From assembly GCF_049800915.1 (NCBI RefSeq), contig NZ_JBNAFY010000005.1:186001-250000 (forward strand): a stretch of DNA of 64,000 bases, written 5' to 3'. Positions 8,635 through 16,343 of the stretch are shown here, piece by piece; within the stretch, counting starts at the first letter, position 1, and each line of letters opens with the position of its first letter. Both the position numbers and the translations under genes were made by a program. The notes beneath the pieces were generated by a model. That model saw only the letters and a list, made by a program, of their open reading frames with translations. It was not told the DNA's origin and made no database searches. The DNA is from Amaricoccus macauensis_A. Lineage in GTDB: Bacteria; Pseudomonadota; Alphaproteobacteria; Rhodobacterales; Rhodobacteraceae.

Positions 8635-9413
8635 ACGAGGCCGCCGCCGTGATCCGGGCCCATGTCGCCAGTCTCTGGCGGCACCCGATCAAGGCCCACG
8701 GCGTCGAGGCCGTGCAGTCGTCCCGCTTCGAGGCGGGACAGACCATGCCGTGGGACAGGATCTGGGCCATCGCGCACGAAGCCTCGAAAGTGGCGACCGA
8801 TGAAGCTGTCGGCTGGGTGAATTGCAACAACTTCAGCCGCGGTGCCAAATCGCCCGGTCTCATGGCGATCCGCGCCGAAACGGATGAAAGCGAACGCCGC
8901 ATCCGGCTCACTCACCCGGATGCCGAACCGATAGAGATCTGCCCCGACAATGCGGAGGACGCAGCGCGCCTGATCGCCTGGGTCACGCCCTTGTCCAACC
9001 CCGGCCGGGCGCTCCCCAGGGCCGTGGTCCGCACAAGGGACGCGGGCATGACCGACAGTTCCTTCCCGTCCGTGGCGATTCTCAACCAGGCAAGCCTGCG
9101 CGCGCTCGAGGCAAAGGCCGGGCGCCGGCTCTCGGAGGAACGGTTTCGCGGCAATATCTGGCTCGACGGGCTGGAGACCTGGGCGGAGTTCGATCTCGTG
9201 GGCAAGGAGATCCGCATCGGAAGCGCGACGTTCCTCGTGCGCGAGCCGATCACCCGCTGCATGGCCACCGCCGCGAACCCCGACACTGGCAAGATCGACG
9301 TGGACACGCTCGGGCTGCTCGACCAGGATTTCGGCCATTCCGAATTCGGTGTCTACGCGCAGGTGACCGAAAGCGGCGAGGTTGCGGTTCACGACACCGC
9401 GGTCCTGGCATGA
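8631..9413 (+). CDS. MOSC domain-containing protein
   Basis: Protein of 260 residues with an N-terminal MOSC beta-barrel segment (about 1-100) and a MOSC domain (about 125-255). The family hallmarks visible are ERFRGNIWLDG and the conserved cysteine in PITRCMAT. MOSC proteins relate to the C-terminal domain of molybdenum cofactor sulfurases and to YcbX/YiiM, and handle sulfur or Mo-cofactor-dependent reduction of N-hydroxylated compounds; the actual substrate here is unknown. The GTG start overlaps the yidC stop and the stop overlaps the next ATG (ATGA), so translation is probably coupled. Confidence 0.88.
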   Translation: MNEAAAVIRAHVASLWRHPIKAHGVEAVQSSRFEAGQTMPWDRIWAIAHEASKVATDEAVGWVNCNNFSRGAKSPGLMAIRAETDESERRIRLTHPDAEPIEICPDNAEDAARLIAWVTPLSNPGRALPRAVVRTRDAGMTDSSFPSVAILNQASLRALEAKAGRRLSEERFRGNIWLDGLETWAEFDLVGKEIRIGSATFLVREPITRCMATAANPDTGKIDVDTLGLLDQDFGHSEFGVYAQVTESGEVAVHDTAVLA

Positions 9414-10057
9414 CCGGCCCCTCCCCCGACACGCTTCATCCCATGCCCGGCTTTCCGCGCGTGGTCTTCCTGCGCCCCCTTGCCGAAGGGCTTGCGAATG
9501 TCGATGTGGGCGAGTTCAGCTATTACGACGATCCGGATGATGCCACGGAGTTCTTCGAAAAGAACGTCCTCCACCACTACGACTTCATCGGGGACCGTCT
9601 CGTCATAGGCCGCTTCGTCGCCATCGCCACCGGCGTGAAGATCTTCATGAACGGCGGCACCCACGCGATGACCGGCTTTTCCACATTCCCCTTCAACATT
9701 TTCGGCCACGGCTGGGAGCAGGGCTTCGATCCCGCCACATGGGAAGCCGGCTACAAGGGCGACACGGTGATCGGCGCGGACAGCTGGATCGGCACCGAAG
9801 CGGTGCTGATGCCCGGTGTCACCATCGGCCCCGGCGCCATCATCGCCGCGCGCAGCGTCGTCACGCAGGACGTGCCGCCCTATGCGGTGGTTGCAGGAAA
9901 CCCGGCCCGCGTCGTCCGCCGCCGCTTTGACGAAACCACCATCGACCGCCTTTGCGAGATAGCCTGGTGGGACTGGCCGATCGCCAAGATCACCGCCAGC
10001 CTCGACGCGATTCGCGGCGCCGACCTGCCCGCACTGGAAAGAGCAGCCCTGACATGA
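9410..10057 (+). CDS. CatB/Vat-related O-acetyltransferase (hexapeptide repeat)
   Basis: Probable xenobiotic acetyltransferase-class enzyme of 215 residues with a left-handed beta-helix. Hexapeptide turns run from about residue 60 to 175 (for example GDTVIGADSWIGTEAVLM and TIGPGAIIAARSVV), interrupted by a loop with NGGTHAM, where the His matches the catalytic His of CatB/VatD enzymes. The AGNPARVVRRRF end is typical. These enzymes acetylate small alcohols such as chloramphenicol or streptogramins, but many chromosomal members have unknown substrates, so resistance should not be assumed. It overlaps both neighbours by four bases (ATGA), within the yidC-engB chain. Confidence 0.85.
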   Translation: MTGPSPDTLHPMPGFPRVVFLRPLAEGLANVDVGEFSYYDDPDDATEFFEKNVLHHYDFIGDRLVIGRFVAIATGVKIFMNGGTHAMTGFSTFPFNIFGHGWEQGFDPATWEAGYKGDTVIGADSWIGTEAVLMPGVTIGPGAIIAARSVVTQDVPPYAVVAGNPARVVRRRFDETTIDRLCEIAWWDWPIAKITASLDAIRGADLPALERAALT

Positions 10058-10704
10058 AGATGTCCTTCACCATCGCCCCGGAACCGGACCAGTTCGCATC
10101 GGAGACCGGGCGCAAGCTCTTCGCCGGCCCCTGCGATTTCCTCAAGGGTGTCGTCGCTATGGACGGCCTGCCCGCGCCAGACCGCCTCGAGGTCTGCTTC
10201 GCGGGCCGCTCGAATGTCGGCAAGTCCAGCCTCATCAACGCGCTCACGGGCCGCAAGGCACTGGCGCGGGCCTCCAACACCCCCGGTCGCACCCAGGAAA
10301 TCAACTTCTTCGAACTCGGCGAAACGCATTACCTCGTGGACCTGCCCGGCTATGGCTTCGCGGAAGCGCCAAAACCCGTGGTCGAGAAATGGCAGGCGCT
10401 GCTGAAGGCGTATCTCTCCGGGCGCGCGACGCTGCGCCGTGCCTTCGTGCTGGTCGATGCGCGCCACGGCATCAAGGCCGTTGATACCGAGATCATGGAA
10501 CTGCTCGATCGCTCGGCCGTCACCTTCCAGGTCGTGCTCACCAAGGCCGACAAGCCGAAGGCGGGCGAGTTGGACAAGGTCATCGAAGCAACGAAGACGA
10601 AGCTCGCCAGGCACGTCGCCGCCTACCCCGAAATCATCGTCACCTCGTCCCAGACCGGATCGGGCCTGGCCACCCTGCGCGCAACCGTCGCAGGCATGGC
10701 CTGA
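10054..10704 (+). CDS. engB: Ribosome biogenesis GTPase YihA/YsxC (EngB)
   Basis: Small essential GTPase for 50S subunit assembly, 216 residues. The G motifs are in order: G1 GRSNVGKSS, G2 region NTPGRTQEINFF, G3 DLPGYG, G4 TKADKPK and G5 VTSSQ. The start at 10054 (MKMSFTIAPEPDQF) overlaps the previous stop as ATGA. The frame is open 34 codons further upstream, but that part lies wholly within the acetyltransferase gene. It ends the plus-strand chain; the convergent lipoprotein gene stops six bases away. Confidence 0.96.
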   Translation: MKMSFTIAPEPDQFASETGRKLFAGPCDFLKGVVAMDGLPAPDRLEVCFAGRSNVGKSSLINALTGRKALARASNTPGRTQEINFFELGETHYLVDLPGYGFAEAPKPVVEKWQALLKAYLSGRATLRRAFVLVDARHGIKAVDTEIMELLDRSAVTFQVVLTKADKPKAGELDKVIEATKTKLARHVAAYPEIIVTSSQTGSGLATLRATVAGMA

Positions 10705-10710
10705 CCGGCG

Positions 10711-11259
10711 TCAATACTTCCTGTCGGACACATAGGGGCTGACGAAACCCGCCTGCCGCGCCACGTCGACGGCCTGCTCCATGGCACCTTCGCTGGAAAA
10801 CGGTCCGATATAGATCCGCCGTCCGACACCCTGCGCGCCGATGCTGCGTGTCCTGTAGCCGAGCGAGGCGAAGAACTGCGAGACCTGCGCCTGGGTGGAG
10901 AAGCCATCCACGATCCCGGCGTGAACCGCGGCCCCGCGCACAGGCGCGCCGGAGTTCCGGATCTCGAAGGGCTGGAGCGCCTCGGCTTTCGTGTCGAGCC
11001 CCGCAATATCGTGCTGCCGCGTGATGCAACCGCTGGTGATGAGCCGCTGCCCGGTCCGGTCCACCGTCGAACCCGGCGTCAGCTGCTGGCGCCCCGAAGG
11101 CCCGGCATTCCGCAACGCCTTGTCATACTGCCGGTAGGCCTCCCGGCAGGTGGCAGGGTCCCCGAATTCCTGCGGCGGTGCCCCGGCGCAGGCGGCAAGC
11201 ATGAGACCGACCGCCCCCACGAGACAGGTGGCGGTCAGCGTCTTCTGGTATCGCGACAT
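10711..11259 (-). CDS. Lipoprotein with C-terminal SPOR-like domain
   Basis: A 182-residue predicted lipoprotein. The signal peptide MSRYQKTLTATCLVGAVG leads to a lipobox (MLAAC, Cys about residue 24). The C-terminal 70 residues, with HAGIVDGFSTQAQVSQFFASLG and GVGRRIYIGPFSSEGAMEQA (variable linker between), have the beta-alpha pattern of SPOR-like peptidoglycan-binding domains: a YIGPF strand and a helix with periodic alanines. It is a clear paralogue of the neighbour at 11269-11814 (shared GRRIYIG.F and ALARQAGF-type ends). The role is unknown; cell-envelope attachment is inferred. Confidence 0.75.
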   Translation of the reverse strand: MSRYQKTLTATCLVGAVGLMLAACAGAPPQEFGDPATCREAYRQYDKALRNAGPSGRQQLTPGSTVDRTGQRLITSGCITRQHDIAGLDTKAEALQPFEIRNSGAPVRGAAVHAGIVDGFSTQAQVSQFFASLGYRTRSIGAQGVGRRIYIGPFSSEGAMEQAVDVARQAGFVSPYVSDRKY

Positions 11260-11268
11260 CTCGGCTCC

Positions 11269-11814
11269 TCAGGGCCGCATGTAAGGCCCATACGTAATGA
11301 CATAGGGCCAGTTGAACCCGGCCTGACGCGCAAGTGCGAGGGCGGAATCGCGGCCTCCCGCAGTCGTGAAGGCCCCGATATAGATCCGCCGCCCCAGTCC
11401 GGGCTGACCGACCGACAGCGTCTTGATGCCCCGGCTCTCGAAGAATTCGCGCGCATTCGCGTCGGCCGCCATGTCTGTCACCGCGCCCACATGGATCGTG
11501 ACCGGATCGATGGCCGCGCCGGAATTCTCGATCCCCGGCGCCTCCTCCGCCAACCGCAGATCGTCAGGCCGCGTCAGGCACTTGTACTGCTGCAGGGCGG
11601 CGATATGGGTGCGGAGCGTGGGCGGTATCGTCGCATTGTCCCGAACCCCGGTCGGGGTCGACATCAGCTGCTTCGCGAAATCGAGGCGCTGGTAGAGCCC
11701 GACGCAATAATCGCTGCCCGCGTTCGCGCCGGGCTCCTGGGAGACCGGCTGCGGCGCGCAGGCCGTGACCGCCAGCCCGACGGCCAGCATCGCCCCCGTG
11801 ATCCTCACACCCAT
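11269..11814 (-). CDS. Lipoprotein with C-terminal SPOR-like domain, paralogue of neighbour
   Basis: A 181-residue lipoprotein. The signal peptide MGVRITGAMLAVGLAV ends in the lipobox VTAC (Cys about 19). Like the product of 10711-11259 it has a Cys-containing middle (KCLTRPDDL against GCITRQHDI) and a C-terminal domain with HVGAVTDMAADANAREFF and GLGRRIYIGAFTTAGGRDSA (separated by an IKTLSVGQP stretch), followed by ALARQAGFNWPYV. The two genes lie nine bases apart on the same strand, a tandem duplication that has diverged strongly. Function is unknown; the SPOR-like assignment is by pattern only. Confidence 0.75.
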   Translation of the reverse strand: MGVRITGAMLAVGLAVTACAPQPVSQEPGANAGSDYCVGLYQRLDFAKQLMSTPTGVRDNATIPPTLRTHIAALQQYKCLTRPDDLRLAEEAPGIENSGAAIDPVTIHVGAVTDMAADANAREFFESRGIKTLSVGQPGLGRRIYIGAFTTAGGRDSALALARQAGFNWPYVITYGPYMRP

Positions 11815-11858
11815 TCTCTCCTCCCAGTTTCAGGTCCTGCCCCGGATCGGGGCCCGGC

Positions 11859-12023
11859 TCAGCGTGCCCCCGGTGCGTGCGCGGGTGCCGGAACCAGGGT
11901 CGGGGCCACGGGCTTCGCCGCCGGCACAGGAACGGGTTCCACCCTCACCGGACCGGGCGGCGGTGCGCAGGCTCCAAGAACCAGGGTCGCCGCGATCAAT
12001 GCGAGACATGTTGGCTTGCTCAT
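11859..12023 (-). CDS. Small proline-rich lipoprotein
   Basis: A 54-residue open frame starting MSKPTCLALIAATLVLGAC: a short signal peptide and lipobox (LGAC, Cys 19) followed by a Pro/Val/Ala-rich tail (APPPGPVRVEPVPVPAAKP...). A strong GGAGG ribosome binding site lies seven bases before this ATG, which favours it over an upstream ATG 13 codons earlier. It is first of the three lipoprotein genes on this strand, 44 bp before the next. Its size and Pro-rich tail recall small envelope tethers, but no family was recognised. Confidence 0.65.
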   Translation of the reverse strand: MSKPTCLALIAATLVLGACAPPPGPVRVEPVPVPAAKPVAPTLVPAPAHAPGAR

Positions 12024-12106
12024 CTCTTGCCTCCGTTTTTCTGTGACTGTATCCCCGAACATCCAGAGCGCAAGTCACAGAGCGTCGCAAGCTGCCGGAG
12101 ACCGCC

Positions 12107-13021
12107 ATGAAGACCGACAAAGTGAAGAAGTCGCCCGGCCGCGAGCGCGAGAATTTCCTCGCCGCCCAGACGCTTTCCGAAGCCCTGCCCTACCTGCAGC
12201 GCTACGACGGCTCGACCATTCTCATCAAGTTCGGCGGCCACGCCATGGGGGACGCGGAGGCGATGAAGCGCTTCGCCCGCGACGTCGTCCTGATGAAGCA
12301 GTGCAACGTCCACCCCGTCATCGTGCATGGCGGCGGACCGATGATCAACGAGATGCTCGAGCGGCTCAAGATCCCGTCCGAGTTCATCGACGGCAAACGC
12401 GTGAGCAATGCCGAGGTGGTCGAGGTCGTCGAGATGGTCCTCGCGGGCCGGATCAACAAGGCCATCGTCCAGGCCATCAATGCCGAAGGCGGCCAGGCCG
12501 TGGGGCTCTCGGGCAAGGACGCCCATCTGATGATCTGCGAGAAGGACCTCAAGACCGTCATGCGCGACGGGGTGGAAACGGTCGTGGATCTCGGCTTCGT
12601 CGGCAGGCCGGTGGAGATCAACCCCGACCTGCTGCTGGGCTTCGTCGGCTCCGATTTCATCCCCGTGGTTGCGCCCGTGGGCATGGGCCGCAAGGGCGAG
12701 ACCTTCAACGTCAATGGCGACACCGCCGCGGGTGCGATCGCGGCGGCCATGGAAGCCGACCGCCTGCTCCTGCTCACCGATGTCGATGGCGTGAAGAACG
12801 AAGCCGGCGAGGTCATCAGCGAGATCACCGCGCAGGAGGTCCGCGACATGACATTGAGCGGCGTGATCTCGGGCGGCATGATCCCCAAGACCCAGACCGC
12901 GCTCGATGCCATCGAGGGCGGTGTGAATGCCGTGGTCATTCTCAATGGCCGCAAGGACCACGCGGTCCTGCTCGAGCTCTTCACCGAGGACGGAGCCGGA
13001 ACCCTCATCGTCCGAAAGTGA
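12107..13021 (+). CDS. argB: Acetylglutamate kinase
   Basis: Phosphorylates N-acetyl-L-glutamate with ATP, the second step of arginine biosynthesis, in the cytoplasm. The 304-residue product is an amino-acid-kinase fold protein with LIKFGGHAM (catalytic Lys), the HGGGPMINEML substrate loop, FNVNGDTAAGAIAAAM, LLTDVDGV and SGGMIPK. The length and the N-terminal helix of about 30 residues suit the arginine-sensitive hexameric class. A GGAG ribosome binding site lies seven bases upstream of the ATG. It is transcribed away from the lipoprotein cluster; the next gene follows after 35 bp. Confidence 0.97.
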   Translation: MKTDKVKKSPGRERENFLAAQTLSEALPYLQRYDGSTILIKFGGHAMGDAEAMKRFARDVVLMKQCNVHPVIVHGGGPMINEMLERLKIPSEFIDGKRVSNAEVVEVVEMVLAGRINKAIVQAINAEGGQAVGLSGKDAHLMICEKDLKTVMRDGVETVVDLGFVGRPVEINPDLLLGFVGSDFIPVVAPVGMGRKGETFNVNGDTAAGAIAAAMEADRLLLLTDVDGVKNEAGEVISEITAQEVRDMTLSGVISGGMIPKTQTALDAIEGGVNAVVILNGRKDHAVLLELFTEDGAGTLIVRK

Positions 13022-13056
13022 TTTGATCTCGCTCGGCAAACCGCCAATTTCACCTC

Positions 13057-13851
13057 ATGGAAAATGAGGCTCTGATCCGGCTCGGGGTGTTCCTGGCCCT
13101 CTTCACCCTGCTGGCCGCGGTCGAAACCCTGTTGCCGCGCCGCGCCCGAAGCCAGCCGCGCCGCGCGCGCTGGTTCACCAACTGGAGCATCGTCATCGCC
13201 GATGGCCTCACACTGCGGCTCGTGGCGATCGCGATCCCCCTCCTCGCGGTCGGAGCTGCGATTGACGCGGAGGCGCGCGGCTGGGGGCTCTTCAACGCCC
13301 TCGCCTGGCCACCCGTGGTCGAAGTCGTGATCTCGATCCTGCTGCTCGATCTGCTGATCTGGGCGCAGCACCTCGTCACCCACAAGGTTCCGCTGCTCTG
13401 GCGGCTGCATCGCGTGCACCATGCCGATCTCGACATCGACGTCACAACGGCCGTACGTTTCCACCCCGTGGAGATCGCCCTCTCCATGGGCCTCAAGATC
13501 GGGGCCGTCTACGTCCTCGGCCCCCCCGCGCTGGCCGTGATCCTGTTCGAGATCCTCCTCAACGGCATGGCAATGTTCAACCACGCCAACCTCGCGCTCT
13601 CACCCCGCGTGGACGCGCTCCTGCGCAAGGTCGTGGTGACACCGGACATGCACCGCGTCCACCACTCCATCCACCGCGACGAGCACGATAACAACTACGG
13701 CTTTTCGCTCTCGATCTGGGACCGCCTCTTCGGCACCTACCGCGCCCAGCCCCGCAACGGCCATCTCGGCATGGAAACCGGCCTTTCATGGCGTGACGAC
13801 CGCCCCAGCCGCCTCGGGTGGAGCCTCCTTCTGCCCTTTCGCCGCGACTGA
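13057..13851 (+). CDS. Sterol desaturase/fatty acid hydroxylase superfamily protein
   Basis: Integral membrane di-iron enzyme candidate, 264 residues. Hydrophobic helices at about 5-27, 45-70 and 85-105 precede histidine clusters: HLVTHK, LHRVHH, RFHPVE and HRVHHSIHRDEHDNNYG, the HX3H/HX2HH pattern that binds the two irons. The family includes sterol C4/C5 oxidases, carotenoid hydroxylase-like enzymes and alkylglycerol monooxygenase; the substrate here cannot be told from sequence. The ATG at 13057 is 35 bp after argB. There is no sterol pathway gene nearby, so a lipid-modifying role is only an inference. Confidence 0.88.
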   Translation: MENEALIRLGVFLALFTLLAAVETLLPRRARSQPRRARWFTNWSIVIADGLTLRLVAIAIPLLAVGAAIDAEARGWGLFNALAWPPVVEVVISILLLDLLIWAQHLVTHKVPLLWRLHRVHHADLDIDVTTAVRFHPVEIALSMGLKIGAVYVLGPPALAVILFEILLNGMAMFNHANLALSPRVDALLRKVVVTPDMHRVHHSIHRDEHDNNYGFSLSIWDRLFGTYRAQPRNGHLGMETGLSWRDDRPSRLGWSLLLPFRRD

Positions 13852-13899
13852 AGCGCAATCGGGCTTTTCAAGCGGGCGTGATCGTGAGAGGGAGGTGAC

Positions 13900-14412
13900 A
13901 TGAAACGCCTGATCCTGATGCGCCATGCCAAGTCCAGCTGGTCCGACCCCGGACAGGCCGACATCGAGCGGCCGCTGAACAAGCGCGGCCGCCGGAATGC
14001 ACCGGCCATCGGAAAATGGCTGGCGCGGGAAGGATACCTGCCACAGTTGGCGCTTGTCTCCAGCGCCCTTCGCACCCGCGAAACTTGGGACGGTGTCAGC
14101 GGCGAGGTGCCCGCCTGCCCCGCGGAGTTCCAGAGCGCACTCTACCACGCATCCTCGACCACGATGCGGTCGAGCCTGCGCGGCGCGTCAGACCCCGATT
14201 GCGTCCTCATGCTGGGCCACCAGCCGGGTATCGGCGATTTTGCCCGCCGCTTGCTTGCGGAAACCCCACGCAACAGCGAGTTCGACCGCTATCCGACCTC
14301 GGCCGTCTCGGTGATCGACTTCGAGTGCAGCGCGTGGCGAGAGATCGGCTGGGGAACGGGACGGCTCACGGCCTTCATCGTGCCCAAATTACTGGAAGAC
14401 GCGCCCGACTGA
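13900..14412 (+). CDS. SixA-like histidine phosphatase
   Basis: Short histidine-phosphatase-superfamily protein of 170 residues. The RHG-type motif is MRHAKSSWSD (catalytic His9), followed by ERPLNKRGRRNAP, SSALRTRETW and the second catalytic His in MLGHQPGIG. This is the SixA subgroup, whose E. coli member dephosphorylates phosphohistidine in phosphotransfer proteins (nitrogen PTS). A GGGAGG ribosome binding site lies just upstream. No PTS gene is nearby, so the partner is unknown. Confidence 0.88.
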   Translation: MKRLILMRHAKSSWSDPGQADIERPLNKRGRRNAPAIGKWLAREGYLPQLALVSSALRTRETWDGVSGEVPACPAEFQSALYHASSTTMRSSLRGASDPDCVLMLGHQPGIGDFARRLLAETPRNSEFDRYPTSAVSVIDFECSAWREIGWGTGRLTAFIVPKLLEDAPD

Positions 14413-14531
14413 ACCGGAACTTCCACGCCCCTTGCGGCATTGCAACATGGACCTGAACCGGCGCATCACCCGGCGGAGCCCGCCTCCGTTCTCGGGTGTG
14501 CCGGCCACATAACATTTGCGAAAGGCAGATC

Positions 14532-15311
14532 GTGCAACTTCAGATCGAGACCACACTCGAATACAAGCTCGGGCCCGGCCCGACCACCATCCTCCTCCAG
14601 ATCGAGGCGGCCAGCCTCCCCGAACAGACGGTTCTGACAAGCGAGCTGACCGTGCCCGACGCGCTCAGCGAAACCCGGGTTCCCGCCGAAGAGGCGGTGG
14701 GCGAGCGGTCCTGGATCGAAGCGGGGGAAACCTTCAATGCCACCTACACGGCGAAGGTCGACCTCAACCGGACCGCAGCGGATCTGGCGCAGTTCGAGGC
14801 GCCGCACCTTCCCGACCTGCCCGGCGAGATCGTCAAATACCTGATGCCTTCGCGCTATTGCGTGCCCAGCCGCTTCGTCAAGATCCTCGAACAGAACTTC
14901 GAGGGCCTGTCGGGCGGCGCGCTCATTGCGGCCTGCCGCGACTGGATCGAGGAACACCTCGATTACGTGCCGGGCGTGAGCGACGAGAACACGATGGCCT
15001 CAGACACCTATCTCGCCCGCCAGGGCATCTGCCGCGACTATGCCCATGTTCTGATCGCGCTGGCCCGCGCCGCCGACATCCCGGCCCGGTTCGCCAGCGT
15101 CTACGCGCCCTCGGTCGAGCCGCCGGATTTCCATGCGGTGGCCGAAGTCTACCTCGGCGGCGCGTGGCACCTCGTCGATCCGACCGGCATGGCGCAGGCA
15201 GACGAAATGGCGGTGATCGGCGTGGGGCGCGATGCGGCGGATGTGGCCTTCATGAACATCCATGGCATGTCCGAACTCGTGTCGCAGAATGTCTCGGTCA
15301 AGCGCGCCTGA
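14532..15311 (+). CDS. Transglutaminase-like cysteine protease family protein
   Basis: Cytoplasmic protein of 259 residues: an N-terminal beta region (about 1-110) and a transglutaminase-like core. The catalytic triad is visible as Cys167 in QGICRDYAH, His201 in DFHAVAEVYL and Asp216 in LVDPTG. Bacterial members are usually peptidases or amidases rather than cross-linking enzymes; the substrate is unknown. I chose the GTG at 14532 (MQLQIETTLEYKLG) because it follows AAAGG and keeps the family-like start; the frame also contains an ATG at 14496. There is no signal peptide. It stands alone between sixA and the convergent aap operon. Confidence 0.87.
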   Translation: MQLQIETTLEYKLGPGPTTILLQIEAASLPEQTVLTSELTVPDALSETRVPAEEAVGERSWIEAGETFNATYTAKVDLNRTAADLAQFEAPHLPDLPGEIVKYLMPSRYCVPSRFVKILEQNFEGLSGGALIAACRDWIEEHLDYVPGVSDENTMASDTYLARQGICRDYAHVLIALARAADIPARFASVYAPSVEPPDFHAVAEVYLGGAWHLVDPTGMAQADEMAVIGVGRDAADVAFMNIHGMSELVSQNVSVKRA

Positions 15312-15396
15312 CCCGTCCAAACATCACGCGCGGGGGCCGGCCCCGCGCCTGGACATCGAAGGATTTCATATAAGCAGAAGTCCTATCGAGCAGGTG

Positions 15397-15422
15397 GGAT
15401 CAAGATCCTTGGATCTTGATCC
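15397..15422. repeat. 26-bp palindrome between convergent genes
   Basis: Two perfect 12-bp arms, GGATCAAGATCC and its inverse complement GGATCTTGATCC, flank a TT centre. Each arm contains GATC steps. It lies in the gap between the transglutaminase gene and the 3' end of aapP, 106 bp from the latter. It could be an unusual terminator stem or a protein site; no T-tract follows on either strand. Confidence 0.7.
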
Positions 15423-15453
15423 GGGCCCCGCCAACAGGCGGGGGAAAATGCAA

Positions 15454-15471
15454 TGCGGCCAAAGGGCCGCA
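15454..15471 (-). terminator. Candidate Rho-independent terminator of aapJQMP
   Basis: A 7-bp stem, TGCGGCC against GGCCGCA, with a 4-nt loop, about 57 bp beyond the aapP stop. Read on the minus strand it is followed by TTGCATTTTCC, a weak T-rich tract. A second GC stem (CCCCGCC/GGCGGGG, 15426-15443) follows directly, so the region may end transcription from both strands. Confidence 0.55.
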
Positions 15472-15527
15472 CCATTTGCTTCAAACCACCAGGGCACATG
15501 CGCCGGCCCCGGCTCCTTCAACCCGGG

Positions 15528-16331
15528 CTAATGCCCGAGGATCTGGCTCAGGAAAAGCTTCGTCCTGTCCGATTGCGGATTGTTGAAGAAGGGCTCGGGC
15601 GCATTCTGTTCGACGATCTGCCCGGCATCCATGAAGATCACACGGTTGGCGACCTGCCGCGCGAAGCCCATCTCGTGGGTCACGCAGAGCATGGTCATGC
15701 CCTCTTCCGCCAGTTCGATCATCGTCTCGAGCACTTCCTTGATCATCTCCGGATCGAGCGCCGAGGTCGGCTCGTCGAAAAGCATGATCTTGGGCTTCAT
15801 GCAAAGCGAGCGCGCAATGGCCACGCGCTGTTGCTGCCCCCCCGAAAGCTGGCCGGGATACTTGTTGGCCTGTTCGGGGATCTTCACCTTCTCGAGGTAA
15901 TGCATCGCCGTTTCCTCGGCCTCTTTCCGGGGTACCTTGCGGACCCAGATCGGCGCCAGCGTGCAGTTCTCCAGGATCGTGAGATGCGGGAAAAGGTTGA
16001 AGTGCTGGAAGCACATGCCAACCTCGGAGCGGATCTTGTCGATGTTCTTCAGATCCGAGGTGAGCTCGGTCCCGTCAACGACGATCTTGCCCTTCTGGTG
16101 CTCTTCCAGACGGTTGATGCAGCGGATCAGCGTCGACTTGCCCGACCCCGACGGACCGCAGATCACGATGCGTTCGCCCCGATACACCGTCAGGTCGATA
16201 TCGCGCAGCACGTGAAACTGGCCATACCACTTGTTCATGCCCGAGATCTCGATGGCGATCTCGTCCGAAACCGTCATCTGGTTTCGGTCAACCTCCCGAT
16301 CTACGGTTATCTCATGGGCGGGTTCGGTCAT
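15528..16331 (-). CDS. aapP: General L-amino acid ABC transporter, ATP-binding protein AapP
   Basis: ATPase that drives amino-acid import through AapQ/AapM. Walker A GPSGSGKST lies at about 59-67, Q-loop CFQHFNLFP, ABC signature LSGGQQQRVAIAR, Walker B MLFDEPTSALDP and switch His in VTHEMGFA. At 267 residues it has an extra N-terminal stretch of about 22 residues before the core begins at IEISGMNKWYG; an internal ATG at residue 19 is an alternative start. It is the last gene of the aapJ-Q-M-P operon, 12 bp after aapM. GlnQ-like proteins are close relatives, but the neighbours identify it as AapP. Confidence 0.95.
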   Translation of the reverse strand: MTEPAHEITVDREVDRNQMTVSDEIAIEISGMNKWYGQFHVLRDIDLTVYRGERIVICGPSGSGKSTLIRCINRLEEHQKGKIVVDGTELTSDLKNIDKIRSEVGMCFQHFNLFPHLTILENCTLAPIWVRKVPRKEAEETAMHYLEKVKIPEQANKYPGQLSGGQQQRVAIARSLCMKPKIMLFDEPTSALDPEMIKEVLETMIELAEEGMTMLCVTHEMGFARQVANRVIFMDAGQIVEQNAPEPFFNNPQSDRTKLFLSQILGH

Positions 16332-16343
16332 GGATCGGGCTCC

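Noticed and set aside
9410..10057. Chloramphenicol or streptogramin resistance gene
   Set aside because: The fold matches CatB/Vat enzymes, but the gene is embedded in a conserved housekeeping chain with overlapping starts and stops, so a resistance role is not supported.
10921..13026. A 701-codon open frame on the plus strand
   Set aside because: Antisense to three lipoprotein genes and out of frame with argB; only the argB frame has kinase motifs.
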